Part shown: positions 54,000 through 64,000 of the stretch, in pieces | Layout: each line of letters starts with the position of its first letter | Numbering within the stretch: position 1 is the stretch's first letter | From: Ligula intestinalis | Lineage: Eukaryota > Platyhelminthes > Cestoda > Diphyllobothriidea > Diphyllobothriidae | Direction: 5' to 3' | Assembly: GCA_036362985.1 (NCBI GenBank) | Contig: JAYGXS010000005.1 | Coordinates: 11,061,373 to 11,125,372, forward strand | DNA length: 64,000 bases | Position numbers and translations under genes: made by a program | Notes under the pieces: generated by a model | Database searches by the model: none | What the model saw: only the letters and a program-made list of their open reading frames with translations | Told to the model about the DNA's origin: nothing

Positions 54000-54540
54000 C
54001 GTAGTTTCATGTGTTGAGATTTGATTCGGAAAGGCTGTGTCTACAAAAAGGAAAACCCATATTTAAATGTCCATGCGGCTCTTCCAACGTCTTATCTAAT
54101 TGACCAACGAAGCCCCGACGGAGGTTGTAATCTTGAGCCACTACATAACTTGTATTACATAAAAACACCTTTCCTTTTTCGCGGTATCTCTGTTTAAATC
54201 TCAACATTTCCTCTCACATTTGCAATCCGATTGCACTAACTAGCCGCCGTCTCTTGCATACAAAAAGACGTAATTTAATTTTCCTATTTCCAAATGAAGA
54301 TACAAGCTTTATTTTAGAAGACTTTGACCAGTCTGAGATGTTTAGTGGTCTCTTTGAAAAACATATTTTGGTGAAATCTGGACTGGTTCCGTCGCTTCAG
54401 CCATGCCTGCTTAATGTTAACAGAACCATTGATTTCTCCTTAGAATTAATTCCTTAGCATATGATGCATGTAAAATCTCGTAGTTTTCGAATACTGACTG
54501 TAATCCAAAATGAGTTATCAAAAGAGTGTCGTGCTTCCCC
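54000..54540 (+). pseudogene. Degenerate unknown coding repeat, right copy
   Basis: This is the plus-strand counterpart of 47776-48293. The frame from 54254 reads TKRRNLIFLFPNEDTSFI, EDFDQSEMFSGLFEKHILVK and TIDFSLELIP before a stop. Upstream, EPLHNLYYIKTPFLF lies in another frame. Confidence 0.45.
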
Positions 54541-57500
54541 GATTGCTTAGCCATCTATTCTCCGTATATCTTGCAAATGAATTCTTTTTTGATACATGTA
54601 AGACATATATTATTCTTCTTGTCTTCCAGTCATGTCGCATTCGGGCATTAATACTGATTGGAGCGTTCACAAAGCCCTGGCTATATCAAACCTTATCGTC
54701 CAAGTTATTATAAATTAAATCATCGATTTTTTTTCAAGAAAATAAGCTTTAAAATGCTTTGCAAAATGAGATTTTTAGTGGAAGGTTATGCGAAATGTGA
54801 CACTTAGCCTTTTCTCACCTCGTGACTTACCTTCGTAACGAATAGCAGTCAGTGATTGTGATTGTGATTAACTTTGACCCTATCAAAGTCTCCGGCAAGG
54901 TACCGCATGGACATCTACTGAAATAAGAAACTCTCGGCGTCTGGCCTCATCTCCTCATCATCATTGGTTCAATCTTGTCTAACCACAGCCAGATTGTCTT
55001 TAGAGTTGGTAGCTACTAGATGCCTCAGCTGATCACCGGTGTCGTTTTTGTTAATGCACAGAATTGAACCCATATCGCCTCATTCTGTCTATAAATGAAA
55101 TTTCAGCAGCATTCTAAAATTCACGCAAGTTCTTTTACGATGACGACCTTAAATGCATTTAGTCATTATCTAAGGACGCAGCCAATATTTTCCTTCACAG
55201 CGTTAACTCCGTACGCTCTGACGTTTAGGTTCTAGTAGGCAGGTGGAGTTTTCTCCATCCAAGTGCTCATTCCTGTGATTTTGCCCCACCAAAGTTCAAG
55301 GCTACCTAATATTTCAAGATACTCTATTTTTAGAACGATCCACTGTAAGGGACTATGGTCTAAGTAACACGGACAAGATAGCACTATCGCGTTATGCCGA
55401 TCGAATTTCGGCAAATGCTGCACATAAATGTGTCTTTCGATCACATAATACTTTCCTTCGTGAAACAAATTCAAAAATTTATCGTATCTTTGTTCATCGT
55501 GTCCTTGAATGCTGCTGTCCCCTCTTTGCTCTGATTAATGCCTCGGGCTGCAGTAAGATTGAAATTTTTCAGGGAGTTTTTACTCGTAGATAGCATAAGC
55601 GATTTTCAAAGCCAGATTGCGTAACCATTTAACTGCGGGACCTAATTGTTGGTTTTCTACCCAAGCACGCAACTTTCTGACGTTGAAAACTTGTTCATGG
55701 TATTTGAGGCGGTTCTCTTAATAATAAATTGTTTTGTGAATATATTTTCATGATTTCCTGCAAAATCAATCTTCTTCGTTGTTTTTCATCACTTCTTCAT
55801 TTCATCCATCCTTGTTGACGACATCGCTGCGTTCCTCCATTTGGCGGTCTCTGTTGATGATTGTGGTGGGTTCTTATTTTTTTCCCCACCTTGTCAGTGG
55901 AACATGTAGTCTGTAAGATCATTTCTTCGTCATGTCGTTAATGATCTCGTGACCTCTGCTGTCACTTCTTCGTGTCGACCCGGTGTCTTCGATGATGACT
56001 TTTAACAGTAGTCCTGGCTACTATATGATCTCCCCACGACAAAAAGCTTCCCGAACCCTCACACATTCTCATTAAAATTGCGGTCCCGCCTCAGTGCACT
56101 GCACCGATCCTATAACTCTAGCTCTGATTTTTTTAGGGAAGGATTTTTTTCTTACAATTGCTTTTGAAAATGGAGGCTCGCTGCACTCTGCCCCTGACAT
56201 TTATCATATTTCCAAATATTGCTGCTTTTTGTTTTAAATGACGAGACTTTATGAATCGTATGTGACTCTAGCTATTGCACTCATCATTTTGTTGTTTATA
56301 TAGTTTCCCACGCAGAGCAGCAAATATCGACATTGTATTTATTTTTATCCTAATAGAAAGTTTGTAATCATGGGGCCCCTGGGCCATAAATAGACAATTA
56401 ATTCAGTTATTTATTAAATGTCTCTTTGGCGGTCATTTAGACAACTGCACCCGCCTACCCTTTTGCCATATCCTCATTAGTTTAAAAATTAAACACACAA
56501 TATCTTCCATAAAGTATAATTTCGGAACTTGAAACACATACTTTATACATTTTAATAGTAAAATACTCCCTCAAAATTGTATTAACAACATTTTCAAGTA
56601 TGAATTGAACATATTAAACAGCAGTTTCTCTTATGATATATTGATATGTCTAAGTATTCGGGGTCCAGATATGTTATCTCGTTCATCCTCTTTTAAATAC
56701 AATGAAATCGACAAAAACGAGGGAGATCGGAAATGCCGCGTATGGCGTTTTAGACCTCATCGGCCAGCAACATCCCATCCCACGTGTGAATCACACAAGC
56801 TGTTTACCCGTAACTTTCGGTCATTGAGTGCAATAGCCTACCACGGCACCACGGACCTCGGGAATATTATAATTTGGATTTCCGATTTGGTTAAAGACAA
56901 TGTATGCCCCCTGGTATGTACATATATTTTATATTAACATCATAGATCATAAGTCACCTTACGAACGCCTTTGAGGGACCAATGATGGGCTCCAGGACAT
57001 GACGGACCTTAACCAGATCCGAGAGTCCCATACTTTCATTTACATATATATAAATTTCTTTGAAGATAAGACGTACTTTGGGGAAATAAAATAAATAAAT
57101 TCAGTAAATGTTTGAGACTGGCTGCCTATTCAAGTATATGTGTTGGCGTATGCACTCCAACAATTCATGCATCAACCGACATATCGAGTTGGATGGAATG
57201 TACAAACATCTCAGTGAAAGACTGACATTCTGACTGTTTGACGCATCTACGGCATAAAAGTCGTTTCAATGGGAATTAATGTTGGCTTTTCTCACGGTGT
57301 TCACCCAGCCCAACTTGCTCCGCTGGTAGGATGCCTTCGTAGCCTCGATACTCAATAAATCTTCATCATTTAAGTCATATTCACTTGTTCATTATAAGGA
57401 AAATAAACATTCAGCCGGGGTTTTATAAAGGGCACTCTCTTTCCTTCCTTTTTGTAATGGTGGCCTGCCTAAGTCCTGAGAACGAAAGAAGCTAGTTAGA

Positions 57501-60500
57501 GCAGTGACTGGCGTTGCGTACACATGCTTTCTGTATGCGGATTTTCAATACTTATTACCGTTATGTGTAGAATAAAGCTACGCGTCTGATCACATAATCC
57601 ATTTTGGACGTCAAACGGCGCTGGCGGTTGTCATCGTAAGATTTACTCGGGAACATGGGTGAAGCTGTGCGGAGTAGGGAGTGGGTCATCCGCTTAGATG
57701 ACCAGTTCTGCTCAGTCTTCAGAAAAACCGATTTTGAGAAGCATTTAACATCTACGTTTATTGCTAGAGGATAATGTGTGTGGGGAGCGTATTTATGCCA
57801 TACTTGCTGTAAAATCATGTGGTTTTATCAAAAACATCATCTCAGAGTGCCGTTCGGTCCAATCTGACCTCATTCTGGACGGGTACGTATATTAGTAGGA
57901 TATTCATAGAATTAGTCGGAAGTTTCAGCTACTGGATATCTATATTGGAATTCTATTGTGTATTTTTTATTGCTTCCTGGAGCAATCATGGTTTGTGGGC
58001 GCCAGAATCAGACTTTACTTGAAAGATATAATCAACATCTTCCTAAAATATGAAGCTCAATTGCCAAATATCTTCGATCTGTGAGTAGTGGCATACCTGT
58101 GTTAATCTTCGTAGCCTGGTTTGATATCCTTGAAATCCTTCGTCTAACTGGGGCGCGACCATTCGTGAATTTTTCCTCTCCTGCGACCTAGTAACTTATT
58201 ATTTGGCCTCGCAGGCCCAGAGGCACCAGGTGTGTGCATTGATATTGGAATCGTTCTTGAGCATCTTTAAGAGGAGACACCGTATTTCTCCATCGTAGAC
58301 GCCAAACAACTAATTTTCTGGCTGGGGTTTATACACATTCAAACTTAACGCATTGACTAATATAGCGCCCATTTGCTTCTTTCTAAGTCGACACGGCAAA
58401 CATAGTGCACAACTTCGATTGGTGTTCACTCCTATCAAAAAATACAGCACTTAGTCAACCAGGTGTTTTACGTATTTAAGTCAGTTGTAATTTGCATGCA
58501 TACCATGTATACCGGAGCCTCTTTTTAACCCCCCCCCCCCTAATATTTTGTCCATGTCACTAGGACTATGTGAAGATTTCATCTTCTGACAGACAAGAAC
58601 TTGAAAAGTGGCTAGTGGCACTGGTCGAACACGTCGATCTTAACTTCATTCCATTGACAAGGAAGAAGCTAATTATAATAAGATGGTAAATGACTTCCCA
58701 TTGTAAGTTTGAAATCTCTTCGCGCCAAAAAAAACTTTAAAACGCCCTTCAGTATGTTGGGAGTCATGCTGCATTTTACTGGCTTATTCATGTGCCTGGT
58801 GGATCCCCTTTTGTGCAAATTAGTTCAACCCGTTTCTGTTCACCTAGCTGACAAATATATATGGTAACATCTCACATAAATGTCAATAGTTTATCTTAGT
58901 CAAACTCCAACTTAAGCGGCAATCCAAGTTCGTTTCGCTTCAGCAGGACATATATCATAAGCACGACAGTCGTCTCTAAGGTTCGGCTGGCAAGGCTTCA
59001 TATCCGAAAGTCTAATCCATTCTACTTCAGCTAGAGTTCAAAAATCAAACGTATAAGGCTTTTGATTTGTTCTTAAATGATTTTAAGACATCTATGCCCA
59101 TTAATGAGCAAACATATTGTGTCAGAAATCTTTATAATTCTTTTTGTTATCGGGTGCAGGAGCTGGTCATGGCAGACAGCGGTCCGAAGTTTCGCGTTAC
59201 TACTGCTGTTACTGGTGTTATCTTGCATGTATTCAAAGGCTCAAAATAATAGTAAAAAACAGCTCTGGTTCTCGACCAGTCTGCGCTTCTAATTGCGACC
59301 AATGTTTTAGACATTAAATTGGTAGACCAGAGTTAGCTTTCTATATCCCGCTCCCTGCTTCGTGAGATAATTCCACATAATAAATAGAAAAGGCCAACGG
59401 TTGCGACGCGTTCTACACTAACAATAAGGTGAGTTAAGCGGATGAAGTCATTTGAGATGTTCCAATTTTGTTTAACTTGTCGACAGTTATGTCGTAGCTG
59501 AGACACCCAGAGGCAAAAAGTACACATTTCTTTCGAACTCCGCCGGTGTTTCTTATCGTACAGTCATCGGATAGATTTAAGTCATTAATTCTGCTGCTGG
59601 CTTTTTTGTGGTCGCATAAAATGGAGATAAACGGATTTCCCGTTGGGTTTGTAATTAACTTCGACACCTCAATAATCCTCTTAACCTCTGTAAGCCCTCC
59701 TGATGGAGCGCAGGGGCAAAAACGTCTTACTTGGACGATATAACCATGATTACTAACATCTTACACGTCAGGGATCGTATTTATGATCCGTTGCCTATCA
59801 CGCGACCCATTATGTGGACTCTAAGCTGCATCATCAACTGCGCGAACAGCCAAAATCTAAGGATTTATAGATTTAATGAGTAGGAAGACTTTCAAATTGC
59901 TGACATAAGTGTTTGCTAATATTTCCCGAGTCAACTGCAAATAGCGTATCAGGGCTTAAACGGTTTCGCCAGGACTTACAGTTTTCTGAACTTTTCATGA
60001 TCAATGCACAGGTGGAACTTTCAGGAAAAGAGCAGAATATACGAGCTGTACAGATGCATTGATCCCCCAGAAACTGTCGTAGACATGATGGATTTTCGTT
60101 TGTTTGTAACCATGTGTACAAATGTATTTGAGTGTTAAGGGCTTGGAAATCCATGACTTTATTCCTGTACAATTGAGATTATTCATGTGTTTTAATACTG
60201 TTAGAATGAAGTATAGCCATTTGTAAGGTTGACGACAACATTTTACATCAATTATATATTTGTGCGATACACAAAGAACAAAAGCAGGAAGTTTAGTTCA
60301 CTTCACTTATTTCAGATAATAAAGGAAAAAGGCATTAGCTTTGAAATTTTGTATGCTTTACCCTGATTTATGCAAAAAACGCATCCAAGGCTTCTGTCGT
60401 AATTTGAATACCTTGAAGTATTTAACGTTATCCAAGGTTGTCCCCAGTCGTATCTTGTGGTATCGTGTCTGATAGTGTCAGTCAGTTTATGCAAAAGAGA

Positions 60501-62141
60501 GAGCACTTGGTGGTTACCAACTCGGGCAGTGAACGAACTAAGGGGTCTATGTGTATTTATGACGCCCACTCTCAAACCTTCAAATCACTGTGCCAAAACT
60601 TCGATGAAGACTATAGGCATCCTAGGAGCGATCCAAAGATCCTTCCTATACTTTTTTCATGCGGAGCTTTTTTGGATGAGCTTTTCGAACATTTTTTCGG
60701 CCCATGTTAGATTATTTTGGCAAGACGCCGTGCCCCTGGATGAAGGAAGATTACGCAGCGCTGGAAAAAAGTCAAGGAAGAACAAGGAAATTAGGTAGCG
60801 GAATAAGATGTCTGCCATATGAAGGAAGCCTAAAAATGCTCAAGATTTGTCCTCTCTATTATAAGCAGTACCAATGAGCTATGAACATAGACTTCAAACA
60901 AGTCAAAAGTTTGCAGCCTTCGAATGGCTGATTTATTTGCCTTGGCAGAACCGACACCTATTCTAGATCATCCAACATGCCAAACTAGAAGTGCGGGCAA
61001 ACTTCTTCCCCCACCGTGTGTATAAGGGCTGGAACAAATTTCCTCCCTAAGTTGTTCTTGTTGAAAGCATTAACGCATTTGAAAGGAGACTCAATCATTC
61101 TTTAGTGGCTGGTTACCTATTTGGTAGTCGACAACGATCTATACGATGTGCATTTATGCCATTTTACAATTGAGGTGAGTTGTCGACAGCGTGTCATATA
61201 AGCAAACTTAGGAAATTGCAAAAATTAACAATAATAAATTTTGCGTTGACAGCTACCGCCAATTCCATAATCAATTTGAATGCCTAACAAATAAACCGTC
61301 ATTAATTCGTTCCGAAATGGCAGAGATTGTACAAAAATGATCGAAGCACCTTATAACACACGTACCTCCATGCCAAATGTCGGATTTATCAATAAATGAT
61401 CCACATATGTACATTTTAACTTCTTCTGAAGGATACAGTCTTCCTTGTGAGTCCTACCTACAAAACATTTCCCATTTCAGGTCCTTTATTCGAAATTGGA
61501 TTTCCAGCCTTTCATTTACTCTTACCATTTTACAAGTTTTGTACGTCGTATTTTTCTGTTTTACCAACAGTTTTTTCATTAAATTAAAAACTTTGTAGCG
61601 CTGGTATAAAGTTTCCGAAGGTAAGAGTATGACCAAATGATCAATTATCCATATATATAATAAGGTCGGCATCAGAAATACTGTGATGTATCGGCAATAC
61701 AATAAGGCACTTTTTTATTTCAGCACACTTGATTTGTAGCCATTTTTGAAAAAATTTACATGACGCTGCTTAATTTACTGCCCATATTTCGCTTTGTGTG
61801 GTTTCAGTATGAAGATGCAATGAAAGTGAAATACCTAACGTGGTGTATCAAACTGAAATCACCTTTATTCCAATCGCACTTCGTTCATTTATATCAAAAA
61901 TTTTCAAAATATTATGCTAAGTTTCGATTATCGTCTCTAGATAGAAGAAAAAACAAACTATTTTATAAAAAGATTTGCCAGGATCTGTGTTTTAATTATA
62001 TAATGTTTGAGGTTAATTTTAAGTATAAATTTGTGCGTCATTATGAATTCTGACAGGTGGCCAAATTGCTCAACATCGACAAACTCGCATTATGATCGAG
62101 GAAATCGGTATATGTTCACGTGTAACTTATCTCCACTGCAG
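54541..62141. other. Unassigned 7.6-kb AT-rich interval
   Basis: No exon, repeat relationship or domain was recognised. A 12-base C run lies at 58529-58540. The frame at 57561-57818 (minus) has a coding look but no identity. The first exon of the paralogue downstream should lie near its right end and was not identified with confidence. Confidence 0.4.
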
Positions 62142-63992
62142 ATATCGAAGTTCCAGAAGAAAACGATCCTGACGTTTTTGATCCGGAATGTGATCCTGCT
62201 AATCCGCGAGCCATTACTTTCGATCAAGTACTGGAAGCTGCCGAACGTATAAAGGGGACTATACAGAAAACAACTTGCACTGTAAAACAATTGCCTTAAA
62301 GTTAATTTTTAGCGATCGCGATTGTCAGATAAATATGGCATGGAACTCTACTTTAAGAAGGAATTCGAACACATAACCGGGAGCTTTAAGGAACGTGGAG
62401 CTTGTAACACCCTTCGGGCGTTTACAGCTGTACGTTTTCTTTATTTTTTTCGGCCTACACTTCTTGAGCATAAAATTTTTTTTGCATATTTCCATTGACT
62501 TGAATCGTAGAGTAATAACTGTTAAAATTTCCATTTTTCCTCTAAAAACTGGTAGTTTTATTTGGTGATTTGGTTGGTTTGAAGTCAACACAATTTTCTT
62601 TGAAGTGATATAACACTGCAAATTAAAGGGGATAAAATAGAAAGGAAACAAATTTCCTTATTTTATGTTGCACTGTGCGCTGCGCCTCTAGGCATCTCAA
62701 GGAATATTTTAGAGGAGTTTTAACTCCATATATATATCCAAACCTGTTTTTAAATTTAACAAAGTGGACACTTGTACTTTTTTAAAATTATATCTTAAAC
62801 ACCATTAACTTATCTCAAATTGGTTAGAATTGTAAATCTAATGCCCTGCAATTTGAGATGATGTAGGTCTCTATCGTGTTCAGATTGTGATGCAAAGCAC
62901 ATAATTTATTATGTTTTACATTCGACCGAAAAATAACTATCAATTAACACCCTATCTTTAGAATCAAAGGCGCGTAGGAGCCATATCTGCAAGCACTGGA
63001 AACCATTCATCTGCGATGGCTTGCCATGCAGGGAAACTAGGCATCCCTGTGACCGTTGTCATGCCTACTATAGCACCACTTCCAAAAATCAACAACTGTC
63101 TCGCTTTCGGGGCGAAAATTATCCTAAAAGGAAAAACTATAAGTGAAGTGAGTTTGTAACTTTCTGTTGTACATGCGCCGTATCATAAACTGAAACTTTA
63201 AAAAGTTTCCTCATGCACAAAGGGAACAAAATGCGTAGCTAAATCTCAATTTCTTTTTTTAATATTATAGGCTCGACGAGTAGCATTGAAGCTTGCTCAT
63301 CAACACGGCTACACTTACATTAATGGGTGCGTCATATTAGTTTCTTTTTCCATGGCATGCTTAAAAATTTTGGTTTTGGACACGTAGAAGAGTGTTTGTG
63401 AAAAAAATATTGTTATCTAGATACGATCTTCCAAATATCCTTGCTGGACAGGGCACCATTGGTTTGGAAATCCTCCAGCAGGTTCCAGATGTGGATGCTA
63501 TCATTGTTCCAATTGGTGGCGCTGGTCTCATTGCCGGGATTACGTGCGCAGTAAAGAAACTAAAGCCCAGTGTCAAAATTTATGTACGTGCTTCATTGTC
63601 TTTAAGTGTGAATAACGATGTCGTTATTTTGTAACTTTTACTCAATTTCTCATCTCATTCAGGGTGTTGAGTCAGTGCAATGTCCTTCGTTTTCAAGAGC
63701 TTGGGAGGCCGGAAAACCTGTTTACACCCCTTGTGACAACACGCTAGCAGATGGTTTGATGCCTCTTTCTTTCGATAATTATTTCTTTAGGTCTGCTTGT
63801 GCCTACTGTTGGTGTCAATTCTCTGGAAACATTAAAACCATTGTTGGATAAAGTAGAAGCTATTGATGAGAGCTTTGTTATACGTGCTATCCTCGCTCTG
63901 CTTGAAACGGAGAAGTGTGTTGTCGAGGGTGCCGGGGCAATTGGCTTTGGTGCTATAATTGCCAACACCTTCCCCGAACTCAAAGGAAAGAA
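62142..63992 (+). CDS. Second threonine dehydratase / serine racemase-family gene, 3' end beyond window
   Basis: Exons 62142-62281, 62313-62429, 62962-63147, 63271-63326, 63421-63583, 63663-63753 and 63791-63992 join without a stop and match exons 2-8 of the minus-strand gene in length and phase. The PLP lysine motif [15 protein letters not shown], the glycine loop IGGAGLIAG and [11 protein letters not shown] are all present, so the catalytic domain looks functional. The last exon ends at a GTGAGC donor; the CGGNID and ACT exons would follow outside. The codon that is ATG in the paralogue is ATC here (after the split codon at 62142), so the start must be in an upstream exon. ATGAATTCTGAC at 62043 resembles exon 1 of the paralogue, but the phase does not fit. 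Confidence 0.88.
62282..62312 (+). other. 31-bp micro-intron
   Basis: GTAAAA...TTTTTAG lies at the same codon boundary (ACT|CGA) and has the same length as in the paralogue, although its interior differs. Confidence 0.8.
63754..63790 (+). other. 37-bp micro-intron
   Basis: GTTTGA...TCTTTAG splits the same Gly codon as in the paralogue and has identical length. Confidence 0.75.
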
Positions 63993-64000
63993 GTGAGCAC

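Larger units (their letters stand above)
52320..54540 (+). repeat. Right arm of the 6.8-kb imperfect inverted repeat
   Basis: It pairs with 47776-49565 in reverse orientation (blocks listed there). The right arm is ~430 bp longer, mainly because of an extra segment at about 53588-53899. A perfect B box GGTTCGAATCC sits at 52743-52753, with TGGCTCATTAGC ~55 bp upstream, marking a SINE head. Confidence 0.8.

Noticed and set aside
1..64000. CRISPR array, rRNA genes or bacterial operon structure
   Set aside because: No regularly spaced identical repeats, no rRNA signature, and the genes are intron-rich and eukaryotic.

Overview
This is a eukaryotic draft-assembly window: introns of 31 bp to about 4 kb, a run of 10 Ns inside a microsatellite, many decayed retroelements and AT-rich intergenic DNA. 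Very short introns, abundant Penelope-like retroelements (PLEs) carrying hammerhead ribozymes, tRNA-derived SINEs and CR1-type LINE remnants suggest a parasitic flatworm, most likely a tapeworm. The species is an inference. Only three host genes can be supported.

Layout. (1) 1-13 kb: the 3' part of a plus-strand secreted CUB/EGF protein gene related to tolloid/BMP1. Ten exons are visible and the 5' exons lie left of the window. Its introns hold antisense PLE fragments, a SINE and a repeated hairpin. (2) 13-29.7 kb: a transposon graveyard with PLE copies (reverse transcriptase plus GIY-YIG endonuclease), hammerhead ribozymes, a head-to-head SINE array, a LINE endonuclease region, a roughly 1-kb foldback element whose sibling opens the window, a tandem PLE pair and a LINE RT scrap. 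(3) 29.7-36 kb: mostly unassigned. (4) 36.1-39.2 kb, minus strand: a complete ten-exon gene for an ACT-domain threonine dehydratase/serine racemase-type PLP enzyme (436 aa). (5) 39-62 kb: unassigned DNA, further PLE and SINE copies, and a 6.8-kb imperfect inverted repeat (47.8-54.5 kb) with a foldback element in its spacer. (6) 62.1 kb to the end, plus strand: a second, divergently transcribed paralogue of the dehydratase, cut off by the window edge before its ACT exons.

The two dehydratase genes share every visible splice junction, including introns of exactly 31 and 37 bp, so they are a duplicated, inverted pair. The CUB/EGF gene is built from exon modules that all start and end in phase 1. 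No other host gene, rRNA, genuine tRNA or CRISPR array could be supported. Most remaining reading frames are noise or transposon shadows.
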